The notes under the pieces are model-generated. The model saw only the letters and a program-made list of their open reading frames with translations. It did no database searches and was not told the DNA's origin. From the NCBI RefSeq assembly GCF_014697105.1, contig NZ_JACJRF010000025.1, forward strand, positions 17,661 through 81,660: a stretch of DNA of 64,000 nucleotides, given 5' to 3'. Position 1 is the stretch's first letter, and the number at the start of each line of letters is the position of its first letter. Below are positions 36,382 through 45,151 of this stretch, piece after piece. This stretch comes from Anabaena subtropica FACHB-260. Its GTDB lineage: Bacteria > Cyanobacteriota > Cyanobacteriia > Cyanobacteriales > Nostocaceae. The translations under genes and the position numbers were made by a program.

Positions 36382-37751
36382 ACTTTTTATTTCATGAATT
36401 AATTTACACAATTCTCATTTTAAAAGTAAAAATAAGAATTTTACTTTCAGGATTTTTCAAATACAGATAATTTTATCTTGCATAATGGTTTCTAAACCCT
36501 TGCATTTTCTTGAGGCAAGATAAACATTAATAGTAGGAAATTGCAGTCAAAGCCCCATACTAATTTAGTAGTCATGATTTTTTCATATACATTGGCATAA
36601 AAATATGACCAAATGCTTTTGAACAAAAATTTAGTCTGTAAAGTATATTGCTTATTCAAAAGACAGCTAGTTACAAATAAAATCTGGGGAACACTAGAAT
36701 GAAGCGAATCATCAATAAAATTTTGAAAAACTATTGCTTGACGAAAAGACTAGCTGAATCAGATAGCTGATTTGTTTTTAATGCTGCTATCAATATATTA
36801 TTGACCTGATGTTAGATAGCTCTTGAAATAAATGAATCAGTTTTTTTCAATAGTAAAATCCTTGACCTTTTCCCTCCTTCAGTCATTATCAATACATTAA
36901 GAACTGCTTCTGCCGTAGATGCTGTTTACGGATGAGTAGTTTTGCTATGGCACACTGTGATTTTTACGATAACTTACCACCACTTGACAACTAACTTTTG
37001 TATGTAAATACCTTTGCATACAACGTGCAAATAATACAATATTTATTGATTTTTTTTCATCAAATCTTCATTTAATTTCAGAAGATATTCTTAGCTGTCT
37101 TCTCTGACAGCATTAAAGCCTACCTTTCCCTTAGGTACTGACCTTACTTGTTCTTGATAATCTTTATATTCTTACCAAGGCATCAAGTTACTTGAATGTT
37201 AAGTATATTTTTTTACTTTACCTTTAAATGCCGTTGATAAAATTGGTGCAGTTAAAAGCTGTATCTACAAATATTATGAGTTGAAGGTATTTGGTTAAAA
37301 ATTTAGACAAATTTTTGACTGATAATGTGATGCAGGAATCAAGAAGCAAAAAATAATTTATTCTTATATTTGTCAAAAATGATTATCATTTTTATAAGTT
37401 TAGCCTTGTATTTGCTTGATTACTATAGATTATCTTCTTCATCTCTTAATCAGCGATGCAGTATTTATCCTATTTACAAGCAAGATAAGAGCTAGGATAT
37501 TTCTTTTGGACAATTGGTGAAAAAAAGCTGATTTATTCAATATTTCAGGTTGATCAGTGTAAATTTTCCTACAAGAGTTCTCATATTTAAACATCCTTTA
37601 ATCCAAAGAAATGCTGAGGTTGTTGCTTCGATTTGTAATATATTATCTCAAGTGTAACTCAGTACTCATTAGCGGAAGTAGTAGCAGTAAGTTGACTGCG
37701 ATCGCCTGATTCAAAAGATGAATCAGCAAAGCTACTTAGTTTTAAAGGAAT
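36382..37751. promoter_or_regulatory. 1.37 kb intergenic region upstream of exosortase and CBM-like genes
   Basis: No coding region is recognised in this AT-rich spacer, which holds promoters for the leftward exosortase operon and the rightward secreted protein gene. The most distinct element is the 19-base palindrome at 37375-37393 listed separately. A HIP1 octamer is near 37698. The length may mean long 5' leaders or a decayed gene; no remnant could be identified by eye. Confidence 0.4.
37375..37393. promoter_or_regulatory. Candidate Fur-type box
   Basis: AAAAATGAT-T-ATCATTTTT is a perfect 9-bp inverted repeat around one central T. It agrees at 14 of 19 positions with the classical Fur box (GATAATGATAATCATTATC), including both inner AATGAT/ATCATT half-sites. 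It lies about 360 bases before the secreted CBM-like gene and about 1 kb from the exosortase start. Metal-dependent regulation is inferred only. Confidence 0.5.
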
Positions 37752-39611
37752 ATGAAGAAAAATAAAATTAGCAAATTCTGCTTATACGCCGCTATCGCCT
37801 TACTGTTGAGCTTCTCTGGCATCAGTCATGCACGAACTCCTGTTAATGTGCCACTGAGGTATGAAGTAGCCACCAACATATCGACTATTCCATCGAGCGC
37901 GCTTGCGCCTTGGCCAGTATTTCACCGTATAGACGCTCTCAGCTTTTCGTCCCGCGTTGGTTTACAAACTATTTCTGGGGATTATTGGGAGCGTAGCGAA
38001 AATCCGTTTTCTATTGGTTATACCGCACAGTCCCAAGAACTGATCAATGCTGCCAATGGTAACTATGCAGTGTATAACGACATTGATTTAGGCAGTGGTG
38101 TAGAAGCTTTGATGCTACGTGTCGCTTTACCATCTGGAACTCACACTGTAGAAGTCCGTACTGGCTCGGCTAGTGGTTCCATATTGGGTAAGTGTACTAT
38201 CAACAGCACAGGTTCTGAGTCCACTTACCGTACAGTTAGATGTCCTTTGAGTATTAGTCTTGCGAAGGGAAAACACAACCTTGTCATCCGGTTCATAGGG
38301 ACTAACAGCCGTATGCGGTTTAATTGGTTTGCTTTCTGGGCAAGGAATACCCTGCAAAAAATTGACGAAATACAAAAAATCCAACCTGATTCCGTCAACA
38401 AAGGCGCACCGATTATTCCTATTGCAGGTAGTCCGGTGCGAACACTAAACCTATTACCAACAAGTTCTGAGATTCTGGGTAAATCCTATGGGATGTGGTC
38501 TCCTGGTAAAGCTTGGGAATGTCCGAAATGGATGCACGATACTTATTGGACTAAGGGCGAAGATGGTAAGGTATACCCCACATGGCATCCACCAGTAGAT
38601 TTTAACCCTGAAACCAACACCTACTGTACTTATGGTCATGAGCATGGTGATGATCCCCGCAGTTCAGAAGTATTTAATATTGCGGGTATGCCAGCTTTTG
38701 GTTATGTCAATGAGCAACTAGCAACTAATAATCCATCTAGTCCATCTCTTCATAGACATGAAGATCACTTTGGGCATAAGGTTCTTGTTGCTAATAACTG
38801 GCGTATGTACGATGCACAAGATTCCAGCAAAACCACAACCTGTGATGTGAGTTTAAAACTGCACATGGGTACACACTCGCCGGATGCACTAGCAAACACA
38901 GCACATGAGATGTTTGTGTCTGGAAAATGTGATGGACATGAACCTTTCAACTTAAAACATTTTGCCTTATTTGGAGTGCCTGGATCGTTCATAGAGTCTC
39001 AAGCTCCGCTATGTACACTTCCAGTTACATCTGGAATCACACCAAACCCTATTAACCAGCCCAGAGGTGGTTTTCATCGAGCCATTCCCACCGCAGAATG
39101 TTATGTGCGGGGTACACAAGATGAGCAATCTTCGGCGGTTATAAGAAGAAATATTGAATTCTGGCTGACGGATTTTGCCGGACGTAGTTTTTACTTCGCA
39201 GTTACAAATCCCTCTCGTTTTTATAATGCTTCTTCCTCAACGAAAATTAGCAGGACAGTAGATGCTTGCTATAACTCAAGCCATCCTCTTTCTAAGACGC
39301 TAATGTGTCAAGAAACTTTAGCTGCGGGGAGTAAAGTGACATGGGATGACCCTCGTTCACCATTCCGAGGAAGTGTTCATTCCGGTAGCCACTTTTCAGG
39401 GCTTGCATTTGGCAACTCTCCCAATTCCATAGTTTATACAGATGCTTACGGGAAAAATGCAAGAACATCACCTGTACCTGATCTGGGTATTACCTTTAAG
39501 CAAAGAGTTCCTGTCCAAGGATTCAGCTATAAGGTGGATGCCCAAGCCAGTATATTCCCCACAGCAGACTATTCTGCATTTGGGACGAATGGTGTAAGAG
39601 CGCCTAACTAA
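37752..39611 (+). CDS. Secreted protein with CBM6-like domain and His-rich C-terminal domain
   Basis: The 619-residue protein has a signal peptide with cleavage near SHA (residue 27). Residues about 60-195 look like a CBM6-type carbohydrate-binding beta-sandwich (a stretch running from NYAVYNDIDLG to RMRFNWFAFW). The remainder (about 230-610) is unknown to me and rich in His and Cys: CTYGHEHGDD, LHRHEDHFGH, LKLHMGTHS, AHEMFVSGKCDGHEPF. It may bind metal. No PEP-CTERM tail is present. Being next to EPS and exosortase genes, an extracellular glycan-binding role is plausible. A glycan-active enzyme is possible but no catalytic motif is recognised. Confidence 0.75.
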   Translation: MKKNKISKFCLYAAIALLLSFSGISHARTPVNVPLRYEVATNISTIPSSALAPWPVFHRIDALSFSSRVGLQTISGDYWERSENPFSIGYTAQSQELINAANGNYAVYNDIDLGSGVEALMLRVALPSGTHTVEVRTGSASGSILGKCTINSTGSESTYRTVRCPLSISLAKGKHNLVIRFIGTNSRMRFNWFAFWARNTLQKIDEIQKIQPDSVNKGAPIIPIAGSPVRTLNLLPTSSEILGKSYGMWSPGKAWECPKWMHDTYWTKGEDGKVYPTWHPPVDFNPETNTYCTYGHEHGDDPRSSEVFNIAGMPAFGYVNEQLATNNPSSPSLHRHEDHFGHKVLVANNWRMYDAQDSSKTTTCDVSLKLHMGTHSPDALANTAHEMFVSGKCDGHEPFNLKHFALFGVPGSFIESQAPLCTLPVTSGITPNPINQPRGGFHRAIPTAECYVRGTQDEQSSAVIRRNIEFWLTDFAGRSFYFAVTNPSRFYNASSSTKISRTVDACYNSSHPLSKTLMCQETLAAGSKVTWDDPRSPFRGSVHSGSHFSGLAFGNSPNSIVYTDAYGKNARTSPVPDLGITFKQRVPVQGFSYKVDAQASIFPTADYSAFGTNGVRAPN

Positions 39612-39641
39612 AAAGTAACTCGATTGAGTGAAATTTCAAAA

Positions 39642-39676
39642 CAGCCTGTGAGTTGGCTCATGGGTTGTTTTTTATA
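39642..39676 (+). terminator. Intrinsic terminator after CBM-like gene
   Basis: AACAGCCTGTGAG, a TTGG loop and CTCATGGGTTGTT pair with two G-T wobbles, followed by a run of six T. It lies about 30 bases after the stop codon of the secreted protein gene. Confidence 0.7.
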
Positions 39677-40005
39677 TATTTATTGTAGATATAGTATGAC
39701 ATCTATGAGTAAATTAAACAGTCTTTAATTTATTGTTTATTATTTGGACACAATAAATTCATCAATTGTTTAATGAAAAAATAGTAAATCGAATATGTAT
39801 TTCATAAGAAGATTTTGTAAACTATACACGTAAGTATTGTAAATTTACGGTAATTCTGAAATCATTGTAATCGAGATTACTAGTATAATTCAATTAATTT
39901 ATTAAATAGTTAATCATAAAATTGATAACTTTTTTAAATAAAAAGATTAATTGATACTTGTATTAGTATTCGCAAAATAATCTCATGGAAATAAATTGGA
40001 ACCCT
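39677..40005. promoter_or_regulatory. AT-rich upstream region of second PEP-CTERM gene
   Basis: About 330 very AT-rich bases hold the promoter of the following gene. A perfect GTAAATTTAC palindrome lies at about 39839-39848; a regulator for it is not known. No other structure was found. Confidence 0.35.
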
Positions 40006-40659
40006 ATGAAACAATTTCAATCTGTAGTATTTGGAGCAACATTTGCAGCTACAACAGCAGCATTGGTAGCTTTTGCTCCTTCTTCTGCACACGCTATTCA
40101 GCTTAGTGGTAGCGTTGGTGTTGATGGTAACGTGAATATTCTCACACCAGATGCAAGCACAGTAGTATTGGATTTTACAGCTATCAATGGTGTTTCCCCT
40201 ACACCAATATTTTCTAGTTTTCTACCTGCTCTGACTCCAAGTGGTCTTAGCATTAAAGATTTAACTCTAGCTGCATTAGCAACTCCTACTGCAACAGCAA
40301 ATTTTGCAACTGGTTCTGTTACCTCGTTTCTGGATTTTGGTATAAGAACACTTAACACCACCACAGGTTCATTAACTTTTGACCTTGATGCTGCCACTTT
40401 TTTGGTTACTACCAATACGGCTGGTAGTACTGCTGTTACAGTTGACGGTGCAACAGGTATATGGAGATTCGACGGAAACACAGTTGCAAGAGGTTCTATT
40501 ACCGCAACTGATTTCGGATCGGGTACTTTTGCTATTAGTCTAAGAGCTGAACCTGTCCCTGAACCTCTGACAATGGGTGGTCTGGCTTTAGGTGCTGGAT
40601 TTGGTGCGTTCCTCAAAACTCGTTATTCCAAAAAAGACGAGCAACTAGAGAAAGTTTAA
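40006..40659 (+). CDS. PEP-CTERM sorting-domain protein (secreted)
   Basis: ATG 40006 (MKQFQSVVFG) is preferred to ATG 39985 because it gives a normal signal peptide (cleavage near AHA, about residue 31). The 217-residue product is Thr/Ala/Ser-rich with a beta-type middle and no cysteine in the mature part. It ends with VPEP (184-187), a Gly-rich hydrophobic helix and a charged end (KTRYSKKDEQLEKV). The tail closely resembles that of the protein at 4235. It is a likely substrate of the exosortase at 35536. Function of the mature protein is unknown. Confidence 0.85.
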   Translation: MKQFQSVVFGATFAATTAALVAFAPSSAHAIQLSGSVGVDGNVNILTPDASTVVLDFTAINGVSPTPIFSSFLPALTPSGLSIKDLTLAALATPTATANFATGSVTSFLDFGIRTLNTTTGSLTFDLDAATFLVTTNTAGSTAVTVDGATGIWRFDGNTVARGSITATDFGSGTFAISLRAEPVPEPLTMGGLALGAGFGAFLKTRYSKKDEQLEKV

Positions 40660-41103
40660 TTTAAAGTTTTGAATTCATTTATCATCAAATAACATCTGTT
40701 AATTTTATTGTGTGTTCCGTTGATATTAATGGTATGAAAAACCTCAAAGCCAAGCTTGGTAACACAAATTTGATTTGAGTTTTTAAACTAACCATAAATT
40801 AAATAGACGAAAGCTAGAGTTTGGTTTCCTTTTATTATTTTCACGCAGAGGCGCAGCGAAAAGTCGGAGCGGAGGCTTCCTCCGTTCGCGTAGCGTCTCC
40901 GGAGGAGATTCTGAAATTTTCAAGACAGAGACGCAGCGAGAAAAATTTTGCAATTCATTCCTTGAATTAGCAATACTTGGATATTTATCAAGTATCAGAA
41001 GGGTAGAGATTCTTTAGAAATTAAGCAACCATTAAAGGAGTTTTGGCTATTTCATCTTTACTTAGGTTTAGCTGGAAGATACTGCTCTTATCCCTTCATA
41101 CAG
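40660..41103. repeat. Intergenic region with interspersed Nostoc-type repeat
   Basis: The part from about 40843 to 40940 is unlike its surroundings in base use. It has GCAGAGGCGCAGCGAAAAG, then a GC-rich stretch with GGAGGCTTCCTCCG and TAGCGTCTCCGGAGGAG palindromic pieces, then CAGAGACGCAGCGAG, a near copy of its left end. This pattern is common as an intergenic repeat in Nostoc-type genomes. No gene is seen. Confidence 0.6.
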
Positions 41104-41310
41104 CTAATTTCTTCTCAAAAACTTATTAGTACTGGCAAATACCACCATTAGCAGCATTACCTGTATTTGCCAAGGTGCAAGGATTAAGCTCACCATCAGA
41201 CTCAGCACCGTAAATGTACCAATGATATAGGCTACTTCATCTTGACATTTTTTGGATATGTAGCCGGTTGCTAAACCAGCGACTAGAGGAACCAAAAAAA
41301 ACATAGGCAT
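41104..41310 (-). CDS. Small two-helix membrane protein
   Basis: The 68-residue protein has two hydrophobic helices (FFLVPLVAGLATGYI and a longer one from about 29 to 59) joined by a charged SKKCQDEV loop, and a basic end KFLRRN. It begins MPMFF; ATG at 41310 has AGGTAAG about 6-12 bases upstream. Function is unknown. Its intact frame, isolated position and clean membrane pattern support a real gene. Confidence 0.65.
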   Translation of the reverse strand: MPMFFLVPLVAGLATGYISKKCQDEVAYIIGTFTVLSLMVSLILAPWQIQVMLLMVVFASTNKFLRRN

Positions 41311-41554
41311 TTTTACTTACCTTCCAACCTCAAACGTAAACTTTCACTGAAAATAGCCGAAATTAATTTTTTTTAATGCGGGTAGTTTCTTATATTAGCA
41401 AGTTGAGTTACATTATGTTACTTAAAATTACGGTATTTATTTCAATATTACGTAATCATTTGGTAAATTAAATTAACTTAATACTTGCAACTATTGCTAG
41501 AAAGAGAATCTAGCATAGTACCTTTAGGAGTAAATTTCCCACATTAATTACCCG

Positions 41555-43714
41555 ATGCTGAACATTCCTCAACTACTGGCAACTGAACTAGAACTCAAAC
41601 CTTATCAGGTGCAGAACGCGCTGGAACTTTTAGCGGAAGGTGCGACTGTTCCCTTCATTGCACGATACCGCAAAGAGCGCACTGGTGAGATGAATGAAGT
41701 GCAGTTGCGTGATTTAGCTGATAGGTATACTTACTTAACAGAAATTGAAGAAAGAAAGTCAGTAATTTTAAAAGCGATCGCCGAACAGAATAAACTGACA
41801 GATGACCTAAAAGAGAAAATCATATCTTGTTTACAAAAAACTGAACTTGAGGATTTATACTTACCTTATCGTCCAAAACGCCGCACTCGCGCCACTATCG
41901 CTAGAGAGAAAGGATTACAACCTCTGGCAGACTTTATTAAATCTCTCAACGTTAAAAATCCCGTTTCCTCCTCATTATCAGAAGAAGCAGCCAAATATGT
42001 TTCCGAAACTCAGGAAGTAACAAGCGCCGATGATGCACTCAAAGGTGCATCTGATATCTTAGCGGAAGAAGTCGCAGAAAAAGCTGATTTACGGGCATAT
42101 ATTCGAGATTATCTTTTAGAAGAGGGGTTATTTGTTTCTCGCATCAAAGATGATTACCCAGAAGGTACAACAAAATTTGAGATGTACCGCAACTATCAAA
42201 TTAAAGTGAAAAATATTGCACCCCATAATTTGCTGGCGTTGTGTCGGGGTGAAACTGAGGGAATATTAAAGTTTGATGTGGTCTTTGAAGAAGATTTACT
42301 ACTGTCTTATCTGGAGTCTCAAGAAATCAAGACAAAAGTCAGGTTAATTCGGGATTTTTATCAGGCGATGCTGAAAGATGCTTTTAACCGCTTGATGAAA
42401 AACTCCCTAATCAGTGAAGTAATTGCTGAGAAGAAAACTTATGCAGATATTGAATCTATCAAGACATTTGAAATCAATTTACGCGAGTTGCTATTATCTG
42501 CACCAGCAGGGATGAAACCAACTATGGCCCTTGACCCTGGTTTTAGAACTGGGTGTAAAGTGGCAATTATTGACCAAACAGGAAAATTTTTAGAATATCA
42601 AGCAGTATTTCCCCATCAAGCGGCTGAACAACGGACAAAAGCTGCTCAAACTATCAAAAATCTCATTGAAAAATATCAAGTAGATTTAATTGCTATCGGT
42701 AATGGGACAGCTTCCCGCGAAACGGATGAGTTTATAGTACAGGTATTACAAACTTTAAACCGTAAACCCATCAAGGTAATGGTAAATGAGTCTGGCGCAT
42801 CTATATATTCTGCCAGCAAAGTCGCACTTGAAGAGTTTCCTGATTTAGATGTAACAGTGCGGGGTGCAATTAGTATCGGTCGGCGTTTGCAAGACCCTTT
42901 AGCAGAGTTGGTGAAAATTGATCCTAAATCTATTGGTGTGGGACAATATCAGCACGATGTGGATCAGAAGTTGTTGAAGAAGAAGTTAGATGAGACTGTA
43001 GAAAGTTGCGTGAATTATGTGGGTGTAGACTTAAATACCGCTTCTAAAGAACTCTTAACTTTTGTTTCCGGGATTACACCAACCGTAGCCAACAATATTG
43101 TGGCTTACCGCAACCAGTATGGAGCCTTTAAAAATCGCCGCCAACTTTTGAAGGTTCCCAAGTTGGGGCCGAAAGCATTTGAACAAGCAGCAGGATTTCT
43201 GCGGATTCGTGGTGGCGATAACCCTTTGGATAATACAGCAGTGCATCCAGAAAGTTATACCCTAGTGGAAGCGATCGCCTCTGACTTAAGTGTACCTTTA
43301 AATCAAGTCACGCAAATTGCCGAAAAGCTCAAAAAAGCCGACTTAAAGAAATACGTCACCGATACCGTTGGCGAACCCACACTACGTGACATCCTCAGTG
43401 AATTAGAAAAACCAGGAAGAGACCCCCGTGCTGAATTTAAGTATGCCACTTTTAAGGAAGGGATTAAAGAAATCAGCGACTTGCAAGAAGGAATGGAACT
43501 AGAGGGAATTATCACCAACGTGGCTAATTTTGGTGCATTTGTCGATATTGGCGTACATCAAGATGGTTTAGTGCATATCTCCCAACTGGCTGATAGATTT
43601 GTCGATGACCCGAAGAAAGTTGTGAAAGTGGGACAAGTTGTCAAAGTCCGAGTGCTGGAAGTAAACGCCAAATTGAAGCGGATTAGTTTGTCGATGAAAG
43701 TAGTCAAACAGTAA
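41555..43714 (+). CDS. tex: Tex-family RNA-binding transcription accessory protein
   Basis: The 719-residue protein is full length for Tex. It has an N-terminal helical Tex domain (AEGATVPFIARYRKERTGEM near 29-48), a YqgF/RNase H-like domain (MALDPGFRTGCKVAIID near 325), helix-hairpin-helix motifs (LNTASKELLTFVSGI and LLKVPKLGPKAFEQ) and a C-terminal S1 domain (GIITNVANFGAFVDIGVHQDG, about 650 on, cut to 21 or fewer in key residues VANFGAFVDIG). Tex acts with RNA polymerase and RNA. The gene stands alone, with ATG 41555 after a weak site. Confidence 0.95.
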   Translation: MLNIPQLLATELELKPYQVQNALELLAEGATVPFIARYRKERTGEMNEVQLRDLADRYTYLTEIEERKSVILKAIAEQNKLTDDLKEKIISCLQKTELEDLYLPYRPKRRTRATIAREKGLQPLADFIKSLNVKNPVSSSLSEEAAKYVSETQEVTSADDALKGASDILAEEVAEKADLRAYIRDYLLEEGLFVSRIKDDYPEGTTKFEMYRNYQIKVKNIAPHNLLALCRGETEGILKFDVVFEEDLLLSYLESQEIKTKVRLIRDFYQAMLKDAFNRLMKNSLISEVIAEKKTYADIESIKTFEINLRELLLSAPAGMKPTMALDPGFRTGCKVAIIDQTGKFLEYQAVFPHQAAEQRTKAAQTIKNLIEKYQVDLIAIGNGTASRETDEFIVQVLQTLNRKPIKVMVNESGASIYSASKVALEEFPDLDVTVRGAISIGRRLQDPLAELVKIDPKSIGVGQYQHDVDQKLLKKKLDETVESCVNYVGVDLNTASKELLTFVSGITPTVANNIVAYRNQYGAFKNRRQLLKVPKLGPKAFEQAAGFLRIRGGDNPLDNTAVHPESYTLVEAIASDLSVPLNQVTQIAEKLKKADLKKYVTDTVGEPTLRDILSELEKPGRDPRAEFKYATFKEGIKEISDLQEGMELEGIITNVANFGAFVDIGVHQDGLVHISQLADRFVDDPKKVVKVGQVVKVRVLEVNAKLKRISLSMKVVKQ

Positions 43715-43721
43715 ACAAGTT

Positions 43722-43785
43722 TGTAGTCAGGACTTTAGTCGTGATAGCAGGTATTTTATAAGTGCTAAAGCACTTACTACGAACC
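43722..43785. repeat. Interspersed hairpin repeat
   Basis: After tex, GTAGTCAGGACTTTAGTC and, at 43760-43775, AAGTGC-TAAA-GCACTT followed by ACTAC form small hairpins. A matching unit with the arms swapped (AAGCAC-TAAA-GTGCTT, then ACTAC) is at 45067-45087. A third related form (GTAGTGAGGAC-TTAC-GTCCTTACTAC) ends the rpmA transcript at 50637. Confidence 0.6.
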
Positions 43786-43940
43786 AAATTGAAGCATATT
43801 GGTATTTATCCCCATTTTTTCTAAATATTCCAGATGGTAGACAAGCAATCTATCTTGTAAGAGATGCTGATAATTAGTTAATTATTCAAGATAGTAATAG
43901 CAAGATTCAAATAATTTATCTCTGAATTTTAGGTAAAAAA

Positions 43941-44357
43941 ATGTTGGGAATATTTTTAACAGCTCTAGCTACAGCACTCAGTCTACTAATTGTTGATTTA
44001 GTAGTACCTGGTGTCAACATTGCTAACTTTCCAGCCGCGATGATTGCTGCTGTTGTCATTGGCTTAGTTAATGGCTCAGTTAGACCAATTCTCTCGACTC
44101 TATCATTACCACTTAACTTTTTAACCTTTGGCGCATTTTCTTTAATTGTTAACGGTCTTTGTTTCTCATTAGCAGCAGCTTTGGTTCCTGGGTTCAGCGT
44201 TCACGGTATTCTCGCTTTTATTTTGGGGCCAGTTGTTCTCTCCTTCGCTAGTACTTTCATTAACAACTATTTTGTTGAGAAGAATCTTTTAAGTGGAAGT
44301 GACAAAGCTCAAGCTGAATTACCTTCCCAATCCCAAGGTGAATTGTCATCTAGATAA
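43941..44357 (+). CDS. Phage-holin-4/YvlD-family membrane protein
   Basis: The 138-residue protein has four hydrophobic segments and the family pattern NGSVRPILSTLSLPLNFLTFG (key NGxxRPIL...LPLxxLTxG, about 44-64), then LIVNGLCFSLAAALVPGF. This is the PF04020 family found in many bacteria, unrelated to lysis in most. Function is unknown, perhaps envelope stress. A short hydrophilic tail ends with SQGELSSR. It begins with ATG 43941. Confidence 0.85.
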   Translation: MLGIFLTALATALSLLIVDLVVPGVNIANFPAAMIAAVVIGLVNGSVRPILSTLSLPLNFLTFGAFSLIVNGLCFSLAAALVPGFSVHGILAFILGPVVLSFASTFINNYFVEKNLLSGSDKAQAELPSQSQGELSSR

Positions 44358-44430
44358 TGCCTAAGATGGAGTTAAGAATTCACTTGATTCCAGACAATGT
44401 AAGTAAATTTTGAAAAATAGCAACAATCCC

Positions 44431-44622
44431 ATGAAATTACTTCGTATTCTTCTTGGTCTATTCTTACCTCCAGTAGGAGTGTTCTTAACAGTCGGTGTCG
44501 GCCCAACTTTGCTAATTAATATCTTGTTAACAGTCTTAGGCTGGCTTCCTGGTAGCATTCATGCAGTTTGGGTCATTGCTAAACATGAAGAACAATTTAA
44601 TAGAGAGGGTGGTATTTATTAG
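44431..44622 (+). CDS. YqaE/Pmp3-family small membrane protein
   Basis: ATG 44431 is chosen over TTG 44410, giving 63 residues that fit the family length. Two hydrophobic helices flank a PPVGVFLTVGVG motif and LGWLPGSIHAVWVI, the Pmp3/YqaE signature. Members affect membrane potential or salt tolerance in other organisms. It is on the same strand as the preceding holin-like membrane gene, with 73 bases between. Confidence 0.88.
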   Translation: MKLLRILLGLFLPPVGVFLTVGVGPTLLINILLTVLGWLPGSIHAVWVIAKHEEQFNREGGIY

Positions 44623-44657
44623 GATTTGGCGGTAGATGTCACAGCTTTAGATTAGTT

Positions 44658-44692
44658 AAATAGGTCGGGATATTCCCGCCTATTTTTTTTAT
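44658..44692 (+). terminator. Intrinsic terminator after YqaE-like gene
   Basis: AAATAGG-T-CGGGA pairs with TCCCG-CCTATTT (one bulged T), followed by eight T. It lies about 36 bases after the stop codon. Confidence 0.85.
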
Positions 44693-44719
44693 TTATATAG
44701 ATAACATTAACGTAGGTCT

Positions 44720-44954
44720 TTCTTGAGAGGTTATTTATAAAGTAAAAATAAAATTACTGTAGGGTGTGTTAGGCGCACATTTGGAGATGATGTCTCACGA
44801 AAAGAATAACTTAAGCGCCTAACGCACCGCTAAATAATATGGTGCGTTGCGTTAGGCTAAAGCCTTAACACAACGGCAATAAAGCGGGAAGAACATCTAC
44901 ACCGCTTTTTGCCTCCCCTACTTAAGATTTACTTTATAAATAGTCTCTGAAGAA
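44720..44954. mobile_element. MITE-like element with 27-bp terminal inverted repeats
   Basis: The left end (44720-44746) and right end (44928-44954) are inverted copies over 27 bases with 24 matches; the inner 15 (TATTTATAAAGTAAA) are identical. Inside lies a second inverted pair, GGTGTGTTAGGCGC near 44764 and GCGCCTAACGCACC near 44814-44827, with one mismatch, and a further GGTGCGTTGCGTTAGGC. The element is 235 bases long and has no coding capacity. No target duplication is evident. Such elements are moved by a transposase made elsewhere. Confidence 0.7.
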
Positions 44955-45066
44955 TCACTTCAAAATTAAATATCCCTGAATTAGTTGTTTGATAATTCAG
45001 GGATATATTAATTAAAGATATTTCATTAAACGCGTTCGTCGTGAAGACTTTATTCCTCGAATCTTC

Positions 45067-45087
45067 AAGCACTAAAGTGCTTACTAC
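45067..45087. repeat. Interspersed hairpin repeat
   Basis: AAGCAC-TAAA-GTGCTT followed by ACTAC. It resembles the unit after tex (43760-43780). It lies between the MITE-like element and the convergent coiled-coil gene; no T-run follows, so it is probably a repeat. Confidence 0.55.
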
Positions 45088-45151
45088 AAACTTATCAACA
45101 AGTTAGTTACAGGCTACTACCCTCTTACTAAAAAGAGAAACGCGACATTTA

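Noticed and set aside
40098..40616. Long antisense frame (172 codons) in the second PEP-CTERM gene
   Set aside because: It is produced by the Thr/Ala-rich composition of the true gene, which has a signal peptide and a PEP-CTERM tail.
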